Source: a bacterium
Lineage (GTDB): Bacteria; SZUA-79; Acidulodesulfobacterales; Acidulodesulfobacteraceae
Direction: 5' to 3'
Length of the DNA stretch: 40,097 nucleotides
Assembly: GCA_021828255.1 (NCBI GenBank)
Contig: JAKASB010000004.1
Coordinates: 1 to 40,097 of the forward strand
Position 1 is the first letter of the stretch, and each line of letters begins with the position of its first letter. The position numbers were made by a program, and so were the translations under genes. Shown here piece after piece: positions 18,817 to 28,304 of this stretch. The notes under the pieces are model-generated. The model searched no databases, was not told where the DNA came from, and saw only the letters and a list, made by a program, of their open reading frames with translations.

Positions 18817-18904
18817 GCCGGGGTGGCGGAAGTGGTAGACGCAAGGGACTTAAAATCCCTCGGAACTTAGTTCCGTGCCGGTTCGATTCCGGCCCTCGGC
18901 ACCA
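18817..18904 (+). tRNA. tRNA-Leu (anticodon TAA), CCA encoded
   Basis: Acceptor GCCGGGG/CCTCGGC, anticodon arm AGGGA-CTTAAAA-TCCCT, long variable arm, T-arm CCGG-TTCGATT-CCGG, discriminator A then CCA. Confidence 0.97.
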
Positions 18905-18940
18905 TATTAAGTCATAAAAAAATTAACAAAATTCCTCCTT

Positions 18941-19975
18941 ATGGATAACAAATTAGAAATAATAAACGAAATAGACAAAATCTTCGAAGAGGCGCAAAAA
19001 TCGCTTAATTCTGCAAAGGATTTAAACGAACTTGACATTAGTTTTCGTTTTTTTACCGGAAAAAAGGGTAGGTTAACCGAAATTATGCATAATATACGTT
19101 TATATTCTACCGAAGAAAAGAAAATTGTCGGAGCAAAGTCTAACGAAGTTAAAAACACTATAGAGTTTATTTATAATGCCAGAAAAAACGAGTTTTCCGG
19201 CGCCGAGCAGAAAAAGTTTTTAAATAGATACAGGGTAGATTTAACTATTCCCGGCAATTATATAGAAAGACATCATAAACATCCTATAACCGCAGTTTTA
19301 GAAGAGGCTTCCGATTTTTTTTCCTCTATGGGCTTCGAGATAGTCGAAGGTCCTGAAATCGAAACTACTTATTATAATTTTGATGCCCTTAATATACCTG
19401 CGGACCATCCTGCAAGGGATGTGTGGGACACCTTTTATCTGTTAAATGGACTTGTTCCGAGAACTCATACGTCCAGCGTTCAAGTGAGAACTATGGAAAA
19501 AAAATCTCCTCCGTTCAGAGTTATTGCACCAGGCAGGTGTTATAGATACGAAGCCGTCGATGCTACGCATCTATTTATGTTTAATCAGATGGAAGGACTT
19601 TTTGTCGATAAAAATGTCAGATTAACGGATTTAAAGGGTATTCTGGAAGAAACCGTGAAGAACCTTCTTGGTGCCAGAAAGACGCGTTTTAGGCCGGCTT
19701 TTTATCCATTCGTCGAACCAGGTTTAGATCTCGATATCGAGTGTGTTTTTTGTGGAGGCAGGGGTTGCGGCATTTGTAAAAATACCGGATGGATAGAGGT
19801 TATTCCCTGCGGAATGGTTCATCCCAATGTTTTTAAGTATGCGGGAATAGATCCGCAGGAATATAGGGGATTTGCCTTTGGAATGGGATTCGACAGAATC
19901 GTTATGCTGAAATATAGTATTAACGATCTCAGATTGCTTTACCACGGAAATCTCGATATTCTGAACCAGTTTTAA
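18941..19975 (+). CDS. pheS: Phenylalanyl-tRNA synthetase alpha subunit
   Basis: 'LNIPADHPARDVWDTFYL', 'RTHTSSVQVRTM', 'GRCYRYEAVDATHLFMFNQMEGL', 'GFAFGMGFDRIVMLKY'. Confidence 0.97.
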   Translation: MDNKLEIINEIDKIFEEAQKSLNSAKDLNELDISFRFFTGKKGRLTEIMHNIRLYSTEEKKIVGAKSNEVKNTIEFIYNARKNEFSGAEQKKFLNRYRVDLTIPGNYIERHHKHPITAVLEEASDFFSSMGFEIVEGPEIETTYYNFDALNIPADHPARDVWDTFYLLNGLVPRTHTSSVQVRTMEKKSPPFRVIAPGRCYRYEAVDATHLFMFNQMEGLFVDKNVRLTDLKGILEETVKNLLGARKTRFRPAFYPFVEPGLDLDIECVFCGGRGCGICKNTGWIEVIPCGMVHPNVFKYAGIDPQEYRGFAFGMGFDRIVMLKYSINDLRLLYHGNLDILNQF

Positions 19976-19982
19976 TCCCTTT

Positions 19983-22043
19983 TCACTTCATCAAAAACTC
20001 CGATATTTCTCCCGAATAAGTAATAAAAACTTTTTCTTTAGCTCTTGAAGCCGCAACGTAAAAGAGTTTAACTTCGTCATCCCTGCCGGTTTCCAATTTA
20101 ATCTTGTCATTTAAAAATTGAGCAAACGGGTGTTTCGAGATTTTCCGTTGAGTAACCGTTGGAAACATACTTCTTAAATGCGGAATATTTCCGTTAGATA
20201 CGTTTACTATAAATATAATATCGAATTCCAACCCCTTGCTCTTATGTATCGTTCCTACATAACTGCTTTTATTAAAACCGGGGACGGCTTTAAAACTATT
20301 TTCCTCTTTTTTGGTTCTGACCAAAATAGCGGTCGATTTTCCTTGAGAGTTAAACTTATTAGACATTTTTTTAACAAATTTTTCTTCAAGATTTTTATTT
20401 TTAAATTGCAGAATATTAACAATATTATTATTGCCATTTTTTTCGCCCCTTTTATTTTTCGCCAATAATTTTTTAGGGTATCTAAAGGCAATTTTATTTA
20501 TTATTAAATTGCAAAAATCTATAATTTTATAATGAGACCTATAATTATTTTGAAATACAAAGATTTTTCCGGAAGGGAAAAATAGGTCGAAGAATAATAT
20601 ATTCAAAGAATCGCCGCCGTTAAATCCGTATATAGCCTGGTCGTCGTCTCCGGCATACATAACTGCGCCTCTGGCAAAGTCTAATTTTTTTATAATATAA
20701 TCGCTAAAAAAATCGAGGTCTTGATATTCATCGACGAGGACATATTTGAACCTTGATGCGATATCGTAAACAATATCTTGGTTTTTAAAAAGTTTTAAAA
20801 CATATAAAATAATTTCATCGTAAGATATAAAAACATTCTTTGTGTTTTCGCCGGAATTGTTGTCGTTTTCTTTGATTAAAGGAGTGGATTTGAACCCTAA
20901 TTCTTTATAAAATTCTTTGATAATGGAATAGAAGAAACTGTGATACGTTGAAATATTTAAAACTTTATCATAAGTTAGATTATTATTAGTTTCGTTGTTC
21001 ATTGTAAAGGAGGATGCAATTCTATTTTTTATCTCGGTAGCGGCATTATTCGTAAATGTTAAAATTATTATGGAATCTGCAGAAATAAAATTTGAAAGAT
21101 ATAAAAATTTATTCACTATAATTCCCGTTTTTCCCGACCCCGCTCCTGCAATAACAAGATGAGGGGAAAATATTTCTTTTATAGATATATCTTGAATTGT
21201 ACTCATTTCGCCGAGCCCTGTTTTATTTGTTTTGTTTTTGTTATAACTGCAATGAACCGGCTTGCGGACGTTTCCGGTAGTCCCAAGAAATATTTTAATT
21301 TTATTAATTAATTCGCCTGGATAAAGATAAATATCCGTTAAGGTAGTGTTTATAGATATGCCGTTTTTTGAAATAAATTCGCCGTTTGAATCTACAATTT
21401 TTTTTAACGGAACAATTGTTAATTTAATTTCAAATTTTTTATCGTCAAAAAAAAACAAACCTGTTTTGTCATAATTTTCAGGTTTCTTTTTATTTTTATT
21501 TATATGAAACCCTAAGGCGTTAATTTTATAAATAATGTTAGCCATAGACGAGGTGTAACCGCCGTATTTATTATCTTTAACCATTCTGGTTTCTATCAAA
21601 AAGATTAAGCGTGTTTTGTAAATGTCTAAAATCAAGTATTCGTAAGAATTTTTATCGTAATTTAAATATGAAGAAAAAATGTTATTTATGTTAAAACCGT
21701 TTTCGGCTCTTATGCAAAAGACAATCCGGTTATTTAAAACAAAATCGCAAATCGCATTAAATAATACGGCGTCCCACAGGCATTTTATTTTTATGTCCTC
21801 TAAAATGATGACTCTTGCGGATAAAAACTTATTAATATCTCTAAAGGGAAAATTGAGTGGAGAAGTTATTTTGCCGTTAAAATCAAAATGCGTTTTTAAA
21901 GCTTCAAAAGAATAAAATTTATAATCAATTTCTAATTCATTAATTCTTTTTATAAAATCTTCTTTTTCTAATTCTGAAGAAAGCATAATTCCGATTGAAC
22001 CGGATAGATTAAAATTGAAATTTTTAAAATAAAGATTTATCAT
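19983..22043 (-). CDS. UvrD/Rep-family SF1 helicase with ~290-aa unassigned N-terminal region
   Basis: Walker A 'VIAGAGSGKTGII', Ia 'IILTFTNNAATEIKNRI', II 'VLVDEYQDLD', III 'AGDDDQAIYGFNGGDS', IV 'NNYRSHYKII', V 'TIHKSKGLEFDIIFI', VI 'LFYVAASRAKEKVFI'. Confidence 0.9.
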   Translation of the reverse strand: MINLYFKNFNFNLSGSIGIMLSSELEKEDFIKRINELEIDYKFYSFEALKTHFDFNGKITSPLNFPFRDINKFLSARVIILEDIKIKCLWDAVLFNAICDFVLNNRIVFCIRAENGFNINNIFSSYLNYDKNSYEYLILDIYKTRLIFLIETRMVKDNKYGGYTSSMANIIYKINALGFHINKNKKKPENYDKTGLFFFDDKKFEIKLTIVPLKKIVDSNGEFISKNGISINTTLTDIYLYPGELINKIKIFLGTTGNVRKPVHCSYNKNKTNKTGLGEMSTIQDISIKEIFSPHLVIAGAGSGKTGIIVNKFLYLSNFISADSIIILTFTNNAATEIKNRIASSFTMNNETNNNLTYDKVLNISTYHSFFYSIIKEFYKELGFKSTPLIKENDNNSGENTKNVFISYDEIILYVLKLFKNQDIVYDIASRFKYVLVDEYQDLDFFSDYIIKKLDFARGAVMYAGDDDQAIYGFNGGDSLNILFFDLFFPSGKIFVFQNNYRSHYKIIDFCNLIINKIAFRYPKKLLAKNKRGEKNGNNNIVNILQFKNKNLEEKFVKKMSNKFNSQGKSTAILVRTKKEENSFKAVPGFNKSSYVGTIHKSKGLEFDIIFIVNVSNGNIPHLRSMFPTVTQRKISKHPFAQFLNDKIKLETGRDDEVKLFYVAASRAKEKVFITYSGEISEFLMK

Positions 22044-22044
22044 A

Positions 22045-22058
22045 TTATAAATTTATAA
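22045..22058. promoter_or_regulatory. 14-bp perfect palindrome TTATAAATTTATAA between divergent genes
   Basis: Sits in the 27-bp gap between divergent start codons (22043 minus, 22071 plus); contains overlapping TATAAA/TTTATA elements on both strands. Confidence 0.4.
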
Positions 22059-22070
22059 ATTAAATAAACA

Positions 22071-22673
22071 ATGATCCAAAAATATAATAATATTAATATC
22101 GGTAAAAACGGGGAATATTTTTATCTTAAAGACTATATGCCGAAAAATAAAAAGACCTCGTTAGACAAAGACGCCGTTAAGCATTCGGAATATATATTAA
22201 AATACAAAAAAGGAGATCCCCTGATAATAGCTTTTTTCGTCAAAATTTTAAATAATATTATATATAATTATTTTTATTTTTACGATTTGATTCTTCCTGT
22301 TCCCCCAAGCAATTCCTATTTAGATGTTTATCCTAACGCTATCGTCTGCTCATATCTTTCGGCGCTGGGAACGATAAATACTCTTGAAAGAGCGATTGCC
22401 TGCTATAAAGGACATAAACCCGGACATATAGAAGATATCGAATCTAAAAAAAATGATCTAATGCATATTTCCGTAATAAATAAATATGACTTTGAATATA
22501 AAAACATAATAATTTTGGACGATATTATTACCACTGGAACAACATTTGCCCATATAAAGGATGCTTTGTTAAGAAAAGGCGCAAATTCGGTCACAGGGTT
22601 GTTTCTCGGAAAAACATATTCAGCTTATCCGGCTTACGGTTTTAGAAAAGAGGATATTAATATTAATGGATGA
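22071..22673 (+). CDS. ComF-like type I phosphoribosyltransferase (no N-terminal Zn ribbon seen)
   Basis: PRPP-binding motif 'NIIILDDIITTGTTFAHI'; upstream 'YDLILPVPPSN'; overlaps the next gene by 8 nt. Confidence 0.8.
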   Translation: MIQKYNNINIGKNGEYFYLKDYMPKNKKTSLDKDAVKHSEYILKYKKGDPLIIAFFVKILNNIIYNYFYFYDLILPVPPSNSYLDVYPNAIVCSYLSALGTINTLERAIACYKGHKPGHIEDIESKKNDLMHISVINKYDFEYKNIIILDDIITTGTTFAHIKDALLRKGANSVTGLFLGKTYSAYPAYGFRKEDINING

Positions 22674-23658
22674 TTTAATATGCACTCTTGCACTAAAAAA
22701 GATAAAAGGACTTAAGAATCAGCATATATTTTTTTTATTAAAAACGTTTAAGAATCCATGCGAAATTTTTAGCGCAGATAAGTCTGATTTTATGAGAGCC
22801 GGTTTAAAAACCGAGTATATAAAAATTTTAACTAATCCAAGAATCATAAAGACCGCATTCTTTGATGCGATTAAAGAAATCGAAGAAGCTTCTAAAAATG
22901 GAATTAAAATTATAACCTTTAATTCGGCTTTATACCCTTCTAATCTAAATCTTATAAAAGCCAAACCCCCGGTTCTATATTATAAAGGAGTATTAAAGGA
23001 AAATTTAAGATTTGCGGCAACGGTCGTTGGGCAGAGAAAGCCGCCTAATTATGCATTAGAACTTGCAAGAAATATTACCGTAAAGTTATGTTTACACGGT
23101 TATTCTATAATAAGCGGACTTGCATTAGGGATAGATGCTATAGCCCACAAGACTGCGTTAAAAAATAACGGCTATACTATTGCTTATATCGGTTCGGGTT
23201 TGCTGGCACCGGTGTATCCGCTGGAAAATAAAGACTTGTATAATGAAATAATATTAAGCGGCGGAGCTATAATTTCGGAACTGCCTTTGTATGAAAAAAC
23301 CTCTTCCAAAAATTTAGTCGCAAGAGACAGGTTGCAGAGCGGTTCAGGACTTGGAACGTTTGCGGTGTCTTCGCCGGTAAAAAGCGGAACAATGAAAACA
23401 TGCAATTTTTCCATAAAGCAAAAAAGGCCTGTTTTTGTTCCGGAATATAATTTAAAACTTATGAATTCTCCTGATAATCTGGGCTTAAAATCGCTTTTTG
23501 GAGCCGTAGGTGTCTTTGGTTTAAAGTTAATTAAAGATCTTTCTTTAGATATAACGGAAGCCGTGGACGAGATGATGCAGGTTTATAATAAAATGTATGC
23601 CGAAAAGTTTGATGAAGACGACTCGTTAATACAACCGGGATTATTCGACTTTATGTAA
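22666..23658 (+). CDS. DprA/Smf-like (SLOG) DNA-processing protein, atypical variant
   Basis: N-terminal HhH-like region; 'VVGQRKPPNYALELA', 'SIISGLALGIDAIAHKTAL', 'IAYIGSGLLAPVYPLEN', variant 'VARDRLQSGSGLGTFAVSSPVKSGTMKT' where canonical DprA has RRNR-II-(A/S)GLS. Confidence 0.85.
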   Translation: MDDLICTLALKKIKGLKNQHIFFLLKTFKNPCEIFSADKSDFMRAGLKTEYIKILTNPRIIKTAFFDAIKEIEEASKNGIKIITFNSALYPSNLNLIKAKPPVLYYKGVLKENLRFAATVVGQRKPPNYALELARNITVKLCLHGYSIISGLALGIDAIAHKTALKNNGYTIAYIGSGLLAPVYPLENKDLYNEIILSGGAIISELPLYEKTSSKNLVARDRLQSGSGLGTFAVSSPVKSGTMKTCNFSIKQKRPVFVPEYNLKLMNSPDNLGLKSLFGAVGVFGLKLIKDLSLDITEAVDEMMQVYNKMYAEKFDEDDSLIQPGLFDFM

Positions 23659-23685
23659 CCTATTTTTTTATAAGAAAGGAGGAAT

Positions 23686-26133
23686 TTGAAATTGAAGGTT
23701 AGTTTGAACTGGCTTAAGGAATTTGTAAATTTTAATACGGAAGCCGAAAAAATAGCAAGTCTATTAAATAACAGAACGATGGAAGTAGAAAAAATTTTTC
23801 CTTATTCTTTGCAAAAAAAATCTTTTGAAAATATAGTAGTAGGAGAAATTAAAAGCATAGCTGCGCATCCGTCGAGTGACAAGTTTGGTATTGCAGAAGT
23901 TTACGGCGGGGAGGCTATTGGAACGAAAAGAATAGTTTTTACAAAAGAAGGACTTGATATAAAAGTCGGAGAAAAGCCTTTAATTGCTACGAAGGGAACA
24001 GTGTTTGAGCATGGTTTGAAAATAAGAGATAAAGCTATATTTGGCGTAGTTTCAGAAGCGGCTTTCTGTTCCGAAAAGGATTTAGGCCTCCAGTTAAATA
24101 TATCTTCTATTGTAAAATTTCCCTTTGAAAAAACAGGCAGGACGGCTTACGATATTTTTGAATTAAACGATACTATTTTAGAATTCGATCTTGAGCCAAA
24201 CAGACCGGACTTATTTGGCATGTTAGGGTTTGCTTACGAACTATCGGCTATATTAGATAAAGATTTGATTTTGCCGGAACTATATGGCGGCATAGAATTT
24301 AAACCGGACGGAAATTATTCTTCTAAGGAAAGCGGGTTAACCGTAAATATAGAAAATAAAGACTTAATTCCTGTTTATATAGCTATTAAGATTTCCGGCG
24401 TAAAAATAAAAGAATCTGGTATGGATATAAAAAACAAATTGTTGAAGAGCGGCATAAGACCAATCAACAATATCGTGGATTTAACTAATATCGTTATGAT
24501 GGAAACATCTCAGCCGCTCCACGCTTTCGATGCCGGAAAATTAGAGGGTAATAAAATTAATGTCAGGCATGCGAAAAAAGGGGAACCTATTATTGCCTTA
24601 GACGGCAAGGAAAGAAAATTGTCGGACGAAGATATTGTTATAGCCGATAAAAATAAGATTATTGCCATTGCAGGAGTTATGGGAGCGTTAAACAGCGAAA
24701 TAGATGAAAATACTTTAGATATTATAGTCGAAGCCGCAAATTTTAATATGTCAAGCGTAAGAAAAACATCGAGGATGCTTTCCCTAAGAACGGATGCTTC
24801 GACCCGGTTCGAAAAAGGTCTTCACCCCTCTTTAAGCATATTAGGAATTAAACGTTTTTTACATCTTCTTAACAAATATACCGGCAACATTAATGTTTCC
24901 TGCCAAGCCTATGATATAAAAAAATACGATAAGCCAAAAATTTATGTAATAAAATTGAATGATTTGTCTGATTTTCTGGGAGATTCTGCCGTAAAAAATA
25001 AAGCATCCCGTTTTTTATCGCGCCTTGGATACGAAATAACCGGAGATAAATCTGAAAAAGCCGCCGGTGAAGAGAGCATCTCGGTTATACCGCCTTATTT
25101 CAGGAGCGATATAACGGAGAACGTTAATATTTACGAGGACGTATTCAGAATTTACGGTTATGATAATATTAAATCTTCAATTCCTTGCGGCATTTTAACG
25201 CCGCCGCAAAAAAATTCAAACTTTGAAACGTCGAGGCTCTTCAGAAATTTATTAAGATGTATCGGATTTACCGAGGTTATTTCCCCGTCGCTTACGGGAG
25301 AAAAAGAGATAAATATTTCACTTGGAGGCGGCAGCGATAAAGCCGATGTTCTGGAACTTAAAAATCCGATATCGAAAGATTACTCGTTTTTCAGGATCAG
25401 CATAATACCGGATGAACTAAAGGCGGTATCGCAAAATTCTAAAAAATATAAAAACATTAAAATATTTGAAATTGGGAAGATTTATACCGGAGAAAAGTCC
25501 GAAGGCTATCCCGTTACGGAAAAAAATATTTTATGCGGAAGCATTTGCACAGGAATTAAACATACAAGCCGTGAATCCGAATTTTACAACGGAAAAGGTA
25601 TAGTCGAATTTTTACTCAAAGAATCCGGGATTAAAAAATTCGTATTCAATAAAGTGGATGCCGATAAGATTTACAATGAAAATGCGGCTTTAAAAATTTC
25701 GATAGGTAAAAATATAGCCGGTATTTTTGGAGAAATAAAGAAAGAAATACTAGGTGAGTTTAAGATAGAGTATAAGGTTTTTGCATTTGAGTTCGATATC
25801 GATTTTATCAAGGATTTTATTTCCGATAAAAAATCTTTTATCCAACCTCATAAGTATCCCGAAATAGAGCAGGATATTTCTATTGTAGCAGGCGAAGACA
25901 TTGAATACGCAACCGTAGAAAAATTTATAAAGGGTTTTTCTGGATTAATTAAAAATGTGAGATTGGCGGATATTTATAGAGGCAAACAGATCGAGGAGGG
26001 GAAAATAGCTTTCCTCATAAGATACGATGCAATGGCGGAAGGCAGGACGCTGACTATGGAAGAAGTCAATTCATTAAGAGACAGTCTTATAAAAGAGTTG
26101 AATGTCCGTTTTGGAATTACCCTAAGAAGTTAA
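23686..26133 (+). CDS. pheT: Phenylalanyl-tRNA synthetase beta subunit
   Basis: TTG start after AAAGGAGG; 'LKVSLNWLKEFVNF', tRNA-binding domain, 'PNRPDLFGMLGFAYELSAI', 'NIVDLTNIVMMETSQPLHAFDAGKL', C-terminal FDX-ACB domain. Confidence 0.97.
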   Translation: MKLKVSLNWLKEFVNFNTEAEKIASLLNNRTMEVEKIFPYSLQKKSFENIVVGEIKSIAAHPSSDKFGIAEVYGGEAIGTKRIVFTKEGLDIKVGEKPLIATKGTVFEHGLKIRDKAIFGVVSEAAFCSEKDLGLQLNISSIVKFPFEKTGRTAYDIFELNDTILEFDLEPNRPDLFGMLGFAYELSAILDKDLILPELYGGIEFKPDGNYSSKESGLTVNIENKDLIPVYIAIKISGVKIKESGMDIKNKLLKSGIRPINNIVDLTNIVMMETSQPLHAFDAGKLEGNKINVRHAKKGEPIIALDGKERKLSDEDIVIADKNKIIAIAGVMGALNSEIDENTLDIIVEAANFNMSSVRKTSRMLSLRTDASTRFEKGLHPSLSILGIKRFLHLLNKYTGNINVSCQAYDIKKYDKPKIYVIKLNDLSDFLGDSAVKNKASRFLSRLGYEITGDKSEKAAGEESISVIPPYFRSDITENVNIYEDVFRIYGYDNIKSSIPCGILTPPQKNSNFETSRLFRNLLRCIGFTEVISPSLTGEKEINISLGGGSDKADVLELKNPISKDYSFFRISIIPDELKAVSQNSKKYKNIKIFEIGKIYTGEKSEGYPVTEKNILCGSICTGIKHTSRESEFYNGKGIVEFLLKESGIKKFVFNKVDADKIYNENAALKISIGKNIAGIFGEIKKEILGEFKIEYKVFAFEFDIDFIKDFISDKKSFIQPHKYPEIEQDISIVAGEDIEYATVEKFIKGFSGLIKNVRLADIYRGKQIEEGKIAFLIRYDAMAEGRTLTMEEVNSLRDSLIKELNVRFGITLRS

Positions 26134-26139
26134 AAAAAA

Positions 26140-26168
26140 TTGCATTTTTAGCAAAAAAAAAATATAAT
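26140..26168 (+). promoter_or_regulatory. Candidate promoter for rseP
   Basis: Perfect TATAAT at 26163-26168, weak TTGCAT at 26140-26145, 17-nt spacer. Confidence 0.35.
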
Positions 26169-26220
26169 AAAATACATAAAGTAGAAAAATATTAAAAAAT
26201 TTTATAAATTAAGGTAAATT

Positions 26221-27300
26221 ATGATTAACGGAATTATCTATGACATCGTTGCTTTTCTTATCGTTATAAGCATCATTGTTCTCATTCATGAGTTCGGACA
26301 TTTTATAGTCGCAAAAAAAATGGGCGTTAAAGTCGAGAAGTTTTCGCTGGGTTTCGGACCGAAGGTTTTCGGTAAAAAGATGGGAGAAACGGAATATGTT
26401 GTGTCTGCGCTCCCTCTTGGCGGGTATGTAAAGCTTCTCGGCGAAGACCCTTCGGAAGAACTGTCTCCCGAAGATCAAAAGCGTTCTTACGGCAATCTAT
26501 CCCCGTATAAAAAGTTTTTAATTATCTTTTTCGGTCCGTTCTTTAATTTTATTTTAGCGGCGATAATATTTACTATTATTTTTATGGCGGGAAGACCGGT
26601 TTTAAAGCCGGTTATAGGCGGGGTAATGAAGGGTCGTCCGGCAATAAAAGCGGGACTTAAAAAAGGCGATATTATTACAAGCATTAACGGAATAAAGATA
26701 AAGTCATGGGCAGGCTTGTCCAAATATATAGAAAAATTCGGCAAGCATAAAATAACTTTGGGGATTAAAGAAAATAGTAAATATAAAAAGGTGCAGTTAA
26801 AACCGGAATTAATTTCAGGCTTAAATATTTACCGACAAAAGATAAAAAGATATATTATAGGAATAACCCCGTCAAATAAAGCGGTTTTTTATAAATACGG
26901 CAGTTTGTGGAACTCTTTCTACTCCGCCGTAAAAGAAATATGGTTTATTATATATATTACCGTGGTGAGTCTTTTTTATCTAATAGCAGGAAAACTTCCG
27001 GCAAGCGATCTCGGCGGACCTATAATGATAGCCCAGCTATCCGGAAGAGCTGCAACCCTTGGGGTTTCCGATTTTTTTTATTTTATAGCATTTATCAGTG
27101 TCAATATAGGACTTATAAATCTATTCCCCATTCCCGCCTTAGACGGAGGTCATTTATTATTTTCCATAATAGAAATGATTAAGAGGGGTCCCTTAAGCGT
27201 TAAGTTTCAGGAAACGGCGGCAAAAGTCGGGTTTGCGCTTTTAATCATACTTCTTTTATTTGTTTCTTATAATGACATAATAAGGACCATAAAAACATAG
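26221..27300 (+). CDS. rseP: RIP metalloprotease (site-2 protease)
   Basis: 'VLIHEFGHFIVAKKMGVKVEKFSLGFGP', one PDZ 'IGGVMKGRPAIKAGLKKGDIITSINGI', 'NLFPIPALDGGHLLF'. Confidence 0.95.
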   Translation: MINGIIYDIVAFLIVISIIVLIHEFGHFIVAKKMGVKVEKFSLGFGPKVFGKKMGETEYVVSALPLGGYVKLLGEDPSEELSPEDQKRSYGNLSPYKKFLIIFFGPFFNFILAAIIFTIIFMAGRPVLKPVIGGVMKGRPAIKAGLKKGDIITSINGIKIKSWAGLSKYIEKFGKHKITLGIKENSKYKKVQLKPELISGLNIYRQKIKRYIIGITPSNKAVFYKYGSLWNSFYSAVKEIWFIIYITVVSLFYLIAGKLPASDLGGPIMIAQLSGRAATLGVSDFFYFIAFISVNIGLINLFPIPALDGGHLLFSIIEMIKRGPLSVKFQETAAKVGFALLIILLLFVSYNDIIRTIKT

Positions 27301-27303
27301 GCT

Positions 27304-27996
27304 ATGTTTTTTTTGTCGATAGACAGTTCAAACGGATATTCTAATGTATTGATAACTGATGAAAATTTAAATAAAGTTTCCGAATCTATTTCTGATTTTC
27401 ATGAAAAGCATTCTATAATAATCTTTAAGCAATTAGACGAAATAATGCGGAAAGCCGACATAAAATTAAGCGATTTAACCGGAATAACCGTTATTTTAGG
27501 TCCCGGCTCTTATACGGGCATCAGAGTTTCATTGACTATTGCAAAAACGTTATCATATGCTTTAGGAATAAATATTATGGGCACAGGAAGTTTATATTTA
27601 TGCGCATATTCTATAGCTAAAAATAGCGCGAATTTTAAAAATATCGTTGCCGTAAAAGACGCGGCAAAAGGTCATTATTATATATCGGAATATTTTGCCG
27701 ATAAAGCAAATTTTACGCGGCAACTTAAAATCAGCCTTTTAAATATAAACGAACTTAAATCATATATTGAAAATATGAAAAACAAGCCGTCCATTGTTTA
27801 CGGCTTTAATAAAAAAAACGATTACGAAAAATTTAAATATGAATTTGAAAATATTGGCCTGAAGGCCGCACCTTTTGATTTAAAGCAGAGCGCTTATTTT
27901 GCGTCTGTGTATGCGTCGGAAAGCAATTTTGAAAACGATTCAAAATATGCGGAAGAGTTATCCCCGTATTATGTTTACGGCAACGGGCCTTTTTAA
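27304..27996 (+). CDS. tsaB: tRNA threonylcarbamoyladenosine biosynthesis protein TsaB
   Basis: 'FFLSIDSSNGYSNVLI', 'LGPGSYTGIRVSLTIAKTLSYALGINIMGTGSL'. Confidence 0.9.
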   Translation: MFFLSIDSSNGYSNVLITDENLNKVSESISDFHEKHSIIIFKQLDEIMRKADIKLSDLTGITVILGPGSYTGIRVSLTIAKTLSYALGINIMGTGSLYLCAYSIAKNSANFKNIVAVKDAAKGHYYISEYFADKANFTRQLKISLLNINELKSYIENMKNKPSIVYGFNKKNDYEKFKYEFENIGLKAAPFDLKQSAYFASVYASESNFENDSKYAEELSPYYVYGNGPF

Positions 27997-28036
27997 AATT
28001 TTTTTATTTTATTTTTATTTTAAAGGAGGTTTATTT

Positions 28037-28270
28037 ATGCAATTTTTAGATGAAACCGAAAAAAAGATGGCGAAATTTCTTGCCGCTGGCGACGAACATT
28101 TTAAAAATATATACAACGAACATATGGAAATAGAAAAAATGTTAAATAAATACAGCACCAAGCCTTTTTTGACTCCCGAGGAGCAGAAAATCATAAAAGA
28201 ACTTAAACTAAAAAAGCTTAAGGGCAATGACATAATGAAAAAAATTATTAGAGAAAAAATAGCAGGATAA
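28037..28270 (+). CDS. DUF465/YdcH-like small helical protein
   Basis: ATG at 28037 after AAAGGAGGT; '[43 protein letters not shown]'; the longer ORF starting at 27899 runs into tsaB out of frame. Confidence 0.75.
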   Translation: MQFLDETEKKMAKFLAAGDEHFKNIYNEHMEIEKMLNKYSTKPFLTPEEQKIIKELKLKKLKGNDIMKKIIREKIAG

Positions 28271-28304
28271 ATTAAAATTTGAATTAATATTTAAATTAAC
28301 ATTA

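Noticed and set aside
27899-28270. 123-aa ORF as called
   Set aside because: The first ~46 codons are out of frame within tsaB and its spacer; the real gene starts at ATG 28037 after AAAGGAGGT.
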